A stretch of 64,000 nucleotides of DNA from Spongilla lacustris (lineage: Eukaryota > Porifera > Demospongiae > Spongillida > Spongillidae), in NCBI GenBank assembly GCA_949361645.1, contig OX442420.1, positions 10,259,865-10,323,864 on the forward strand. Direction: 5' to 3'. The notes under the pieces were generated by a model that had not been told where the DNA came from, ran no database searches, and saw only the letters and a list, made by a program, of their open reading frames with translations. A program made the position numbers and the translations under genes. Below are positions 51,530 through 64,000 of the stretch, piece after piece. Numbering within the stretch: position 1 is the first letter of the stretch; each line of letters starts with the position of its first letter.

Positions 51530-52737
51530 CTGTATTGCATCATGAACGGTAGATACAAGTCACTTCTAGTTGGTTTTGTCCTGGATCTAAAACGTCTCCA
51601 CTTTGAGTTGCTAGCATATACCTTAATGAGACCATCTCGTGACTGACTTGCTAATTAGGAAGTCCGTAAAAGATTTTCCTAATGCATTCACCTTTCCTCA
51701 ATACACATTGATCTAAAACGTCTCCACTCTGAATTGCTAGCATATACCTTAATGAGACTATCTCGTGACTGACTTGCTAATTAGGAAGATGGTAAAAGAT
51801 TTTCCTAATGTATTCACCTTTCCTCAATACGCATTGCCCCTACTCTGTAATGCATCATGAACGTTAGATACAAGTTACTTCTAAGTTAGTTTACTCCTGG
51901 ATCTAAAACGTCTCCAATTTGAATTGTTAGAATATACCTTTATGAGACCATCTCGCCACTGACTTGCTAATTAGGAAGTCCGTAAAAGACTTTCCTAATG
52001 CATTCACCTTTTCCTCAATACACATTGCCACTACTCTGTAATGCATCATGAACAGTAGATACAAGTCACTTCTAGTTTGTTTTGTCCTGGATGTAAAATG
52101 TCTCCAATTTGAATTGGTACCATATACCTTAATGAGACTATAACTCGTGACTGACTTGCTAATTAGAAAGACGGTAAAAGATTTGCATAATGTACACACC
52201 TTTCCTCAATACATATTGCCACTACTCTGTAATGCATCATGAAAGGTAGATACAAGTCACTTCTAGTTGGTTTTGTCCTGGATCTAAAACGTCTCCACTT
52301 TCAATTGCTAGCATATACCTTAATGAGACCATCGCGTGACTGACTTGCTAATGAGGAAGTCCGTAAAAGATTTTCCTAATGCTTTCACCTTTCCTCAACA
52401 CGCATTGCCACTACTCTGTAATGCATCATGAACAGTAGATACAAGTCACTTCTAGTTGGTTTTGTCCTGGATGTAAAATGTCTCCAATGTGAATTGGTAC
52501 CATATACCTTAATGAGACTATATCTCGTGACTGACTTGCTAACTAGGAAGACGGTAAATGATTTGCCTAATGTAGTCACCTTTCCTCAATACATATTGCC
52601 ACTACTCTGTAATACATCATAAACGGTAGATACAAGTCACTTCTAGTTGGTTTTGACAGGGATTTAAAACGTCTCCACTCTGAATTGCTAGCATATACCT
52701 TAATGAGACTATCTCGTGACTGACTTGCTAATAAAAG

Positions 52738-52915
52738 ATATAGTACTAACCAAGGAATAAGCAATAAGAATAAGCTGCTTAGCAACTTCACGGAGTGCAC
52801 GCTGAACTCTCCGTGGAAATGTATAGCTCACGTGCGCCGATTACAATCAATAAAATTCATAATGTATTCATCTTCCCTCAATACGCATTGCCCTGTATTG
52901 CATCTGTATTGCATC
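52738..52915 (+). repeat. Array-edge block, copy 2
   Basis: Second copy of the 51352-51529 block, embedded in satellite; joined on its left to satellite at TTGCTAATAAAAG. Confidence 0.9.
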
Positions 52916-53494
52916 ATGAACGGTAGATACAAGTCACTTCTAGTTGGTTTTGACCTGGATCTAAAACGTCTCCACTCTGAATTGCTAGCATATACCTTAA
53001 TGAGACTATCTCGTGACTGACTTGCTCATTAGGAAGATGGTAAAAGATTTTCCTAATGTATTCACCTTTCCTCAATACGCATTGCCCCTACTCTGTAATG
53101 CATCATGAACGGTAGATACAAGTTACTTCTAAGTTAGTTTAGTCCTGGATCTAAAACGTCTCCAATTTGAATTGTTAGCATATATCTTAATGAGACCATC
53201 TCGTGACTGACTTGCAAATTAGGAAGTCCGTAAAAGATTTTCCTAATGCATTCAACTTTTCATCAATATACATAGCCACTACTCTGTAATGCATCATGAA
53301 CAGGATACAAGTCACTTCTAGTTTGTTTTGTCCTGGATGTAAAATGTCTCCAAATTGAATCGGTACCATATACCTTAATGAGACTATATCTCGTGACTGA
53401 CTTGCTTATTAGAAAGACGGTAAATAATTTGCCTAATGTACTCACCTTTCCTAAATACATATTGCCACTACTCTGTAATGCATCATGAAAGGTA

Positions 53495-55662
53495 CAGTGG
53501 AGAACATGATAGTTGGACAAATAATTTTTTCTCATCAAGTTTTACTTTCGAATGGAGTATCTCAGTAGCCTTACATCTTTATTAAAATCTAATTGCACAC
53601 ATCTGTGCCTATACCACTTGGCCATATATAAGCTTGAAAAAGAAATAAGTCGCATGACTTCTAAGGCTCGTTAATTAATTATTTAGTGACCCCTCTCCAA
53701 AACAATTTGTTTGTCGAGTTTCTCCGCGCACATTGAACGGATCCCAACGAAATTGGGTGTGTAACTAAAGGACCTACGTACGCAAGTTTTCAGTCTTACG
53801 CATCTAACATCGGACTAACCGTTGTGCCGTTATTCACAAAAAGGCGCCATTGTAGAGCCTTAAGTGTTAAGATCAACGTTTTTCCATGCGCTTTTGATAG
53901 CTTGCAGGAGTTTCAGGTTAAATCGTGCGATGGGCATTCTATCGATTTAGCTACGGTATGAGCTCATTGCGATAAAACTACCGTACAAAACATGTTTAGA
54001 AACATGAGTGGCTTGGTAGTGTCGCCATTTTGAATAATTTCGATTAATTTACTATGAATATATGATTTAAAACACTGCGTCGGTCCGGTTATTTCTGGTT
54101 ATTCGAATGGCTGAGGGCGTAGCCTGTGTTGATGGAAACGGTCAGGGGCGGATCCAGGATTTAGGAGCGGGGGGGGGGTAAGGTGATATAAGTGCAAGGG
54201 CGTGGCCGGACACGCCTACCACCAGCAAGGGGGTATGGGGGAGCGCTGTAAGCTCCCCCATCGGGGTCTGGGGCGGAGCCCCAGCCGCTTTGCAAATTTT
54301 GCACTTTTAATGTCACAAAACATAGCATAATTGCGTAGAAACATGGTATAGAATAGTAAATTACTTGCTTCGAGACTTTCCTGTAGTATTGAACGGCATA
54401 ACGATCGATATACGGTACCCGCTCAACGATCCGCCATAGTTAAATATTCCAAAGTACAACAGGTTGTATATATAGATCGGAATATTTAACTACATCCTGT
54501 GGGCTGGGACATTTATAACAATCACTCCACCTACCACTAAAGGAAGGATCGTTGCGCCGTTGCGCGTTCAGTATCGTCGTGCGTACCGTAAGAAGTCATG
54601 AATTTTTAATAACAGGTTTTGCGGGGGGGGGTATACCCCCGCCACCCCCCCCCTGGATCCGCCACTGACGGTTCTTTCGATAACCAAACCGACGAAGCTG
54701 CACCTACCGAGTACGAGTCGATCTTCAAGACAGGCTAGCAAGGCTGCTGTATCGACATGGACAGAGCTTAAAAAGTGACCGGAAGTCTCCCCAAAGAAAC
54801 CCAACTGGCGGCTACCGGTATCCGTTGAAGCACTCTGAGTCTGGGAAATTCCAGGTACGTACCTGGAATATCCCAGAGTCTGAGTGCTTCAACAATCGCG
54901 CCAGTTGGCGTGGAGACATCCGGTCGCTTTTTAAGCTCTGTCCATGTCGATACAGCAGCCTTGCTAGCCCGTCTTGAAGATCGACTCGTACTCGGTAGGT
55001 GCAGCTTCGTAGGTTTGGTTATCAAAAGAACCGTTTCCATCAACACAGGCTACGCCCTCAGCCATTCGAATAACCAGAAATAACCGGACCGACGCAGTGT
55101 TTCATAGTATAATTAATCGAAATTATTCAAAATGGCGACACTACCAAGCCACTCATGTTTCTAAACATGTTTTGTACGGTAGTTTTATCGCAATGAGCTC
55201 ATACCGTAGCTAAATCGATAGAATGCCCATCGTATGATTTAACCTGAAACTCCTGCAAGCAATCAAAAGCGCATGGAAAAACGCTGATCTTAACACTTTA
55301 GGCCCTACAATGGCGCCTTTTTGTGAATAACGGCACAACGGTTAGTCCGATATTAGATGCGTAAGACTGAAAACTTGCGTACGTAGGTCCTTTAGTTACA
55401 CACCCAATTTCGTTGGGATCCGTTCAATGTGCGCGGAGAAACTCAACAAACGAATTGTTTTGGGAGGGGTCACTAAATAATTAATTAACGAGCCTTAGAA
55501 GTCATGCGACTTATTTCTTTTTCAAGCTTATATGGCCAAGTGGTATAGGCACAGATGTGTGCAATTAGATTTTAATAAAGATGTAAGGCTACTGAGATAC
55601 TCTATTCGAAAGTAAAACTTAATGAGAAAAAATTATTTGTCCAACTATCATGTTCTCCACTG
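53495..55662. mobile_element. Foldback DNA transposon (~800-bp inverted arms)
   Basis: Begins CAGTGGAGAACATGATAGTT at 53495 and ends with its reverse complement at 55662. It is flanked by TA on both sides (53493-53494, 55663-55664) where a satellite unit normally reads GGTAGATACAAG, so the insertion site is exact. The arms meet at CCAGGTAC|GTACCTGG (between 54858 and 54859). The right arm is 804 bp; the left is ~834 bp after removing a nested MITE. A frame readable across one arm (minus strand, 55046 to 54768, LPSTSRSSRRASKAAVSTW) matches no family I know. Confidence 0.92.
54143..54667. mobile_element. 525-bp MITE nested in the foldback element
   Basis: Termini CAGGGGCGGATCCAGGAT and CCTGGATCCGCCACTG (inverted, one mismatch in 15), flanked by the 5-bp duplication ACGGT (54138-54142, 54668-54672). 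The opposite foldback arm (around 55030) retains the uninterrupted site GGAAACGGTTCTTTTGATAA in inverse orientation. Internally it has G and C runs and a GAGCGCTGTAAGCTCCCCCA-type hairpin region. Confidence 0.93.
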
Positions 55663-56153
55663 TAGATACAAGTCACTTCTAGTTGGTTTTGTCCTGGATC
55701 TAAAATGTCTCCACTTTGAATTGCTAGCATATACCTTAATGAGACTATCTCGTGACTGTCTTGCTAATTAGGAAGTCCGTAAAAGATTTTCCTACTGCTT
55801 TCACCTTTCCTCAATACACATTGCCACTACTCTGTAATGTATCATGAACAGTAGATACAAGTCACTTCTAGTTGGTTTTATCCTTGATGTAAAATGTCTC
55901 CAATTTGAATTGGTACCATATACCTTAATGAGACTATATCTCGTGACTGACTTGCTAACTAAGAAGACGGTAAATAATTTGCCTAATGTAGTCACCTTTC
56001 CTCAATACATATTGCCATAACACTGTAACGTATCATGAACGGTAGATCCAAGTCACTTCTAGTTGGTTTTGACCTGGATCTAAAACGTCTCCACTCTGAA
56101 TTGCTAGCATATACCTTAATGAGACTATCTCGTGACTGACTTGCTAATAAAAG

Positions 56154-56331
56154 ATATAGTACTAACCAAGGAATAAGCAATAAGAATAAGCTGCTTAGCA
56201 ACTTCACGGAGTGCACGCTGAACTCTCCGTAGAAATGTATAGCTCACGTGCGCCGATTATACATCAATTATATTCATAATGTATTCATCTTTCCTCAATA
56301 CGCATTGCCCTGTATAGCATCTGTATTGCAT
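56154..56331 (+). repeat. Array-edge block, copy 3
   Basis: Third copy of the block, in satellite; one indel near 56266 relative to copy 1. Confidence 0.9.
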
Positions 56332-59300
56332 CATGAACGGTAGATACAAGTCACTTCTAGTTGGTTTTGTCCTGGATCTAAAACGTCTCCACTCTGAATT
56401 GCTAGCATATACCTTAATGAGACTATCTCGTGACTGACTTGCTAATTAGGAAGTCCGTAAAAGATTTTCATAATGTATTCACTTTTCCTCAATACGCATT
56501 GCCCCTACTCTGTAATGCATCATGAACGGTAGATACAAGTCATGTCTATCTGGTTTTGTCCTTGATCTAAAATGTCTCCACTTTGAATTGGTACCATATA
56601 TCATAAAGAGACTATATCTCGTGACTGACTTGCTAATTAGGAAGACGGCAATAGATTTGCCTAATGTAGTCACCTTTCCTCAGTACATATTGCCACTACT
56701 CTGTAATGCATCATGAACGGTACATACAAGTTACTTCTAGTTGGTTTTGTCCTGGATCTAAAACGTCTCCAATTTGAATTGATACCATATACCTTAATGA
56801 GACTATATCTCGTGACTGACTTGCTAATTGGGAAGACGGTAAAAGATTTCCTAATGTACTCACCTTTCCTCAGTACATACTGCCACTACTCTGTAATGCA
56901 TCATGAACGGTAGATACAAGATACTTCTAGTTGGTTTTGTCCTGGATCAAAAACGTCTCCAATTTGAATTGGTACCATATTCCTATATGAGACTATATCT
57001 CGTGACTGACTTGCTAATTAGGAAGACGGTAAAAGATTTACCTAGAGTATTCACCTTTCATCAATACGCATTTCCACTACTCTGTAATGCATCATGAAAG
57101 TTAGATACTAGTCACTTCTAGTTGGTTTTCTCCTGGATCTAAAATGTCTTGAATTTGAATTGGTACCATATACCTGAATGAGGCTATCGCACGATTGACT
57201 AGCTAATTAGGAACACGGTAAAAGATTTCCTAATGTACTCACCTTTCCTCAGTACATATTGCCACTACTCTGTAATGCATCATGAACGGTAGATACAAGT
57301 CACTTCTTGTTGGTTTTGTCCAGAATCTAAAACGTCTGAAATTTGAATTGGTACCTTAAACCATTATGAGACTATATCTCGTGACTGACTTGCTAATTAG
57401 GAAGACAATAAAAGATTTACCTAGCGCATTGCCACTACTCTGTTGTGCATCATGAACGGTAGATACAAGTCACTTCTAGTTGGTTTTGTCCTGGATCTAA
57501 AATGTCTCCACTTTGAATTGGTACCATATACCTTGAAGAGGCTATCGCGCCACTGACTTGTTAATTAGGAAGACGGTAAAATAGTTGCCTAATGCATTCA
57601 CCTTTCCTCAATACATATTGCCACTACTATGTAATGCATCATGAACAGTTGTTACAAGTCACTTCTAGTTGGTTTTGCCCTGGATCTAAAATGTCTTCAC
57701 TTTGAATTGGTACCATATACCTTAATGAGGCTATCACGTCACTGACTTACTAGTTAGGAGGACGGTAAAAGATATTCCTAATAAATTCACCTTTCCTCAA
57801 TACGCATTGCCCCCACTCTGTATTGCATCATGAACGGTAGATACAAGTCACTTCTGGTTGGTTTTGTCCTGGATCTAAAATGTCTTCGCTTTGAATTGGT
57901 ACCATATATCTTAAAGAGACTATATCTCGTGACTGACTTGCTAATTGGGAAGACAGTAAAGGATTTCCTAATGTACTCACCTTTCCTCAGTGCATATTGC
58001 CACTACTCTGTAATGCATCATGAACGGTAGATACAAGTTACTTCTAGTTGGTTTTGTCCTGGATCAAAAACGTCTCCAATTTGAATTGTTACCATATACC
58101 TTTATGAGAATATATCTCGTGACTGACTTGCTAATTAGGAAGACATTAAAAGATTTACCTAGCGCATTGCCACTACTCTGTTATGCATCATGAATGGTAG
58201 ATACAAGTCACTTCTAGTTGGTTTTTTCCTGGATCTAAAATATCTCCACTTTGAATTGGTACCATATATCTTGAAGAGGCTATCGCGCCACTGACTTGTT
58301 AATTAGGAAGACGGTAAAAGAGTTGCCTAATGCATTCACCTTTCCTCAATACACATTGCCACTACTATGTAATGCATCATGAATAGTTGTTACAAGTCAC
58401 TTCTAGTTGGTTTTGTCCTTGATCTAAAATGTCTCCACTTTGAATTGGTACCATATACCTTGAAGAGGCTATCGCGCCACTGACTTGTTAATTAGGAAGA
58501 CGGTAAAAGAGTTGCCTAATGCACTCACCTTTCCTCAATACATATTGCTACTACTGTGTAATGCATCATGAACGGTAGATACAAGTCACTTCTAGTTGGT
58601 TTTTTGTCCTGGATCTAAAACGTCTCCACTCTGAATTGCTAGCATATAACTTAAAGAAACTATATCTCGTGACTGACTTGCTAATTGGGAAGACGGTAAA
58701 AGCTTTCCTAATGTACTCACCTTTCCTCACTGCATATTGCCACTACTCTGTAATGCATCATGAACGGTAGATATAAGTTACTTCTAGTTGGTTTTGTCCT
58801 GGATCAAAAACGTCTCCAATTTGAATTGGTACCGTATTCCTTTATGAGACTATATCTCGTGACTGACTTGCTAATTAGGAAGACAATAAAAGATTTACCT
58901 AGCGCATTGCCACTACTCTGTTATGCATCATGAATGGTAGATACAAGTATCTTCTAGTTGGTTTTTTCCTGGATCTAAAGTGTCTTGAATTGGAATTGGT
59001 ACCATATACCTTAATGAGGCTATCGCACGATTGACTAGCTAATTAGGAACACGGTAAATGATTCTCCTAATGTACTCACCTTTCCTCAATACATATTGCC
59101 ACTACTCTGTAATGCATCATGAACGGTAGATACAAGTCACTTCTAGTTGGTTTTGTCCTGGATCTAAAATGTCTCCACTTTGAATTGGTACCATATACCT
59201 TGAAGAGGCTATCGCGCCACTGACTTGTTAATTAGGAAGATGGTAAAAGAGTTGCCTAATGCATTCACCTTTCTTCAATACATATTGCCACTACTATGTA

Positions 59301-62300
59301 ATGCATCATGAACGGTACATACAAGTTACTTCTAGTTGGTTTTGTCCTGGATCTAAAACGTCTCCAATTTGAATTGGTACCATATACCTTAATGAGACTA
59401 TATCTCGTTACTGACTTGCTAATTGGGAAGACGGTAAAAGATTTCCTAATGTACTCACCTTTCCTCAGTACATACTGCCACTACTCTGTAATGCATCATG
59501 AACGGTAGATACAAGATACTTCTAGTTGGTTTTTTCCTGGATCTAAAATGTCTCCACTTTGAATTGGTACCATATACCTTGAAGAGGCTATCGCGCCACT
59601 GACTTGTTAATTCAGTAGGAAGATGGTAAAAGAGTTGCCTAATGCATTCACCTTTCCTCAATACATATTGCCACTACTATGTAATGCATCATGAACAGTT
59701 GTTACAAGTCACTTCTAGTTGGTTTTGTCCTGGATCTAAAATGTCTCCACTTTGAATTGGTACCATATACCTTAATGAGGCTATCATGTCACTGACTTAC
59801 TAGTTAGGAGGACGGTAAAAGATATTCCTAATAAATTCACCTTTCCTCAATACTCATTGCCCCCACTCTGTATTGCATCATGAACGGTAGATACAAGTCA
59901 CTTCTAGTTGGTTTTGTCCTGGATCAAAAACGTCTCCAATTTGAATTGCTACCATATACCTTTATGAGAATATATCTCGTGACTGACTTGCTAATTAGGA
60001 AGACATTAAAAGATTTACCTAGCGCATTGCCACTACTCTGTTATGCATCATGAATAGTTGTTACAAGTCACTTCTAGTTGGTTTTTTCCTGGATCTAAAA
60101 TGTCTCCACATTGAATTGGTACCATATACCTTGAAGAGGCTATCGCGCCACTGACTTGTTAATTAGGAAGACGGTAAAAGAGTTGCCTATTGCACTCACC
60201 TTTCCTCAATACACATTGCTACTACTGTGTAATGCATCATGAACGGTAGATACAAGTCACTTCTAGTTGGTTTTTTGTCCTGGATCTAAAACGTCTCCAC
60301 TCTGAATTGCTAGCATATAGCTTAAAGAGACTATATCTCGTGACTGACTTGCTAATTGGGAAGACGGTAAAAGATTTCCTAATGTACTCACCTTTCCTCA
60401 CTGCATATTGCCACTACTCTGTAATGCATCATGAACGGTAGATATGTTACTTCTAGTTGGTTTTGTCCTGGATCAAAAACGTCTCCAATTTGAATTGGTA
60501 CCATATTCCTTTATGAGACCGGCTATATCTCGTGACTGACTTGCTAATTAGGAAGACATTAAAAGATTTACCTAGCGCATTGCCACTACCCTGTTATGCA
60601 TCATGAATGGTAGATACAAATATCTTCTAGTTGGTTTTTTCCTGGATCTAAAATGTCTCCACTTTGAATTGGTACCATATACCTTGAAGAGGCTATCGCA
60701 CCACTGACTTGTTAATTAGAAAGATGGTAAAAGAGTTGCCTATAGCATTCACCTTTCCTCAATACATATTGCCACTACTATGTAATGCATCATGAACAGT
60801 TGTTACAAGTCACTTCTAGTTGGTTTTGTCCTTGATCTAAAATGTCTCCACTTTGAATTGGTACCATATACCTTAATGAGGCTATCACGTCACTGACTTG
60901 CTAGTTAGGAGGACGGTAAATGATATTCCTAATAAATTCACCTTTCCTCAATACGCATTGCCCCCACTCTGTATTGCATCATGAACGGTAGATACAAGTC
61001 ACTTCTAGTTGGTTTTGTCCTGGATGTAAAATGTCTCCGCTTTGAATTGGTACCATATATCTTAAAGAGACTATATCTCGTGACTGACTTGCTAATTGGG
61101 AAGACAGTAAAGGATTTCCTAATGTACTCACCTTTCCTCAGTACATATTTCCACTACTCTGTATTGCATCATGAACGGTAGATATAAGTCACTTCTAGTT
61201 GGTTTTGTCCTGGATCTAAAATGTCTCCGCTTTGAATTGGTACCATATATCTTAAAGACACTATATCTCGTGACTGACTTGCTAATTGGGAAGACAGTAA
61301 AAGATTTCCTAATGTACTCATCTTTCCTCAATACATATTGCCACTACTCTGTAAGGCATCACGAACGGTAGATACAAGTCACTTCTAGTTGGTTTTCTCC
61401 TGGATCTAAAATGTCTTGAATTTGAATTGGTACCATATACCTTAATGAGGCTATCACCCGACTGACTAGCTAATTAGGAAGACGGTGAAAGATTTACCTA
61501 AAGTATTCACCTTTCCTCAATACGCATTGCCACTACTCTGTAATGCATCATGAACGGTAGATACAAATCACTTCTAGTTGGTTTTGTCCTGGATCTTAAA
61601 CGTCTCCACTTTGAATTGCTAGCATATACCATAATGAGACCATATCGTGACTGACTTGCTAGTTAGGAAGTCCGTAAAAGATTTTCCCTATGCATTCACT
61701 TTTCCTCAATACAAATTGCCACTACTCTGTAATGCATCATGAACAGTAGATTCAAGTCACTTCTAGTTTGTTTTGTCCTGGATGTAAAATGTCTCCAATT
61801 TTAATTGGTACAGTATACCTTAATGAGACTATATCTCGTGACTGACTTGCTAATTAGGAACACGGTAAAAGATTTGCCTAATGTACTCATCTTTCATTAA
61901 TACACATTGCCACTACTCTGTAATGCATCATGAACGGTAGATACAAGTCACTTCTAGTTGGTTTTGTCCTGGATCTAAAACGTCTCCACTCTGAATTGCT
62001 TATATATACCTTAATGAGACTATCTCGTGACTGACTTGCATCATGAACAGTAGATTCAAGTCACTTCTAGTTTGTTTTGTCCTGGATGTAAAATGTCTCC
62101 AATTTGAATTGGTACCGTATACCTTAATGAGACTATATCTCGTGACTGACTTGCTAATTAGGAAGGTGGTAAAAGATTTTCCTAATACATTCACCTTTCC
62201 TCAATACGCATTGCCCCTACTCTGTAATGCATCATGAACGGTAGATACAAGTTACTTCTAGTTGGTTTTGTCCTGGATCTAATACGTCTCCAATTTGAAT

Positions 62301-64000
62301 TGGTACCATATACCTTAATGAGACTATATCTCGTGACTGACTTGCTAATTAGGATGATGGCAAAAGATTTACCTAGAGTATTCACCTTTCATTAATACGC
62401 ATTGCCACTACTCTGTAATGCATCATGAAAGGTAGATACAAGTCACTTCTCGTTGATTTTCTCCTGGATCTAAAGTGCCTCCACTTTTAATTGGTACCAT
62501 ATACCTTAATGAGGCTATTACGCCACTGACTTGCTAGTTAGGAGGACGGTAAAAGATTATCCTACTAAATTCACATTTCCTCAATACGCATTGCCCCTAC
62601 TGTGTAATGCATCATGAAAGGTAGATACAAGTCACTTCTAGTTGGTTTTGTCCTGGATCTATAATGTCTCCACTTTTAATTGGTACCATATAACTTAAAG
62701 AGACTATATCTCGTGACTGACTTGCTAATTTGGAAGACGGTAAAAGATTTCCTAATGTACTCACCTTTCCTCAGTACATATTGCCACTACTCTGTAATGC
62801 ATCATGAACGGTAGATACAAGTTACTTCTAGTTGGTTTTGTCCTGGATCAAGAACGTCTCCAATTTGAATTGGTATCATATACCTTAATGAGACTATATA
62901 TATCTCGTGACTGACTTGGTAATTAGGATGATGGAAAAGATTTACCTAGAGTATTCACCTTTCATCAATACGCATTGCCACTACTCTGTAATGCATCATG
63001 AAATATAGATACAAGTCACTTCTAGTTGATTTTCTCCTGGAACTAAAATGTCTCCACTTTGAATTGGTACCATAAACATTAATGAGGCTATCACGCCACT
63101 GACTTGCTAGTTAGGTAGACGGGAAAAGATATTCCTAATTATTTCACCTTTCCTCATTACGCATTGCCCCTACTCTGTATTGCATCATGAACGGTAGATA
63201 CAAGTCACTTCTAGTTGGTTTTGTCCTGGATCTAAAATGTCTCCACTTTGAATTGGTACCATATAACTTAAAGAGACTATATCTCGTGACTGACTTGCTA
63301 ATTGGGAAGACGGTAAAAGATTTCCTAATGTACTCACCTTTCCTCACTGCATATTGCCACTACTCTGTAATGCATCATGAACGGTAGATATAAGTTACTT
63401 CTAGTTGGTTTTGTCCTGGATCAAAAACGTCTCCAATTTGAATTGGTACCATATTCCTTTATGAGACTATATCTCGTGACGGACTTGCTAATTAGGAAGA
63501 CGGTAAAAGATTTACCTAGAGTATTCACCTTTCATCAATGCGCATTGCCACTGCTCTGTAATGCATCATGAAAGGTAGATACAAGTCACTTCTACTTGGT
63601 TTTCTCCTGGATCTAAAATGTCTTGAATTTGAATTGGTACCATATACCTTAATGTGGCTATCGCACGACTGACTAGCTAATTAGGAAGACGGTAAATGAT
63701 TTTCCTAATGCACTCACCTTTCCTCAATACATATTGCCACTACTCTGTAATGCATCATGAACGGTAGATACAAATCACTTCTAGTTGGTTTTGTCCAGGA
63801 TCTAATACGTCTGCAATTTGAATTGGTACATTATACCTATATGAGACTATATCTCGTGACTGACTTGCTAATTAGGAAGACAATAAAAGATTTACCTAGC
63901 GCATTGCCACTACTCTGTTATGCATCATGAATGTTAGATACAAGTATCTTCTAGTTGGTTTTTTCCTTGATCTAAAATGTCTCCACTTTGAATTGGTACC

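Larger units (their letters stand above)
51530..64000 (+). repeat. ~190-bp satellite array (continues past the window)
   Basis: More than 50 tandem units of about 190 bp. Words shared by nearly all units: GCATCATGAACGGTAGATAC, CACTTCTAGTTGGTTTTGTC, TGAATTGGTACCATATACC, CTCGTGACTGACTTGCTAAT, CACCTTTCCTCAATAC. Units vary by ~10% and short indels. Two main variants (CTGAATTGCTAGCATATACC and TTGAATTGGTACCATATACC) are interspersed. Open frames of 64-66 codons on both strands arise once per unit and are a by-product of the period. Interrupted by edge blocks and by a foldback transposon. Confidence 0.97.

Noticed and set aside
51530..64000. Regular ~190-bp repeats considered as a CRISPR-like or gene-family array because each unit holds a 64-66 codon frame
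   Set aside because: No repeat/spacer structure; frames occur on both strands once per unit and are explained by unit length and low stop density.

Overview
This is a window of a metazoan nuclear genome. The host genes are intron-rich with mostly short GT-AG introns, and every recognisable gene is a eukaryotic housekeeping gene: an hnRNP A/B-D-type RNA-binding protein, mitochondrial 2-oxoglutarate dehydrogenase, a NAK-family (AAK1/BIKE-like) kinase, SIRT1 and one exon of DNA polymerase delta. Tight head-to-head gene pairs, short introns, a THAP domain, Ty3/gypsy and DNA transposon relics and large satellite blocks suggest an early-branching marine invertebrate such as a sponge. That placement is inference; no rRNA or mitochondrial marker is present to fix it.

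The layout has two halves. From 1 to about 14,000 is a compact gene island: hnRNP (minus, cut by the left edge), OGDH (plus, 18 exons, complete), AAK1-like kinase (minus, 7 exons, complete), SIRT1 (plus, about 10 exons, near complete) and an isolated POLD1 exon (minus). hnRNP/OGDH and kinase/SIRT1 are divergent pairs with 154 and 84 bases between start codons. OGDH and the kinase converge with 156 bases between stop codons. I derived exon coordinates by hand from reading frame, splice signals and protein family; OGDH and the kinase close in phase over every junction.

From about 14,000 to 64,000 the window is repeat-dominated. It holds a TA-flanked inverted-repeat element with a nested hAT-like element (15.1-17.8 kb), a hAT relic (18.5-19.0 kb), a Ty3/gypsy-type LTR retrotransposon with nearly identical 151-bp LTRs but broken coding frames (20.0-25.3 kb), a small TIR element (26.6-27.2 kb), an array of about 959-bp units with dimeric higher-order structure (27.75-40.3 kb), a separated duplication (40.7-41.5 and 44.6-45.3 kb) around a THAP-domain gene relic, a Lys/Arg-rich repetitive ORF (47.4-47.8 kb), and a roughly 190-bp satellite from 51.5 kb to the right edge. 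A 2.2-kb foldback transposon is inserted in the satellite and itself carries a 525-bp MITE.

The most unusual signal is in the gene island. Three unrelated genes (OGDH intron 4, SIRT1 intron 7, POLD1) each carry an intronic minisatellite whose unit is built from the last bases of the exon plus the first bases of the intron, so that the 5' splice site itself has been tandemly multiplied. Other introns carry low-complexity arrays or poly-C tracts abutting the 3' splice site.
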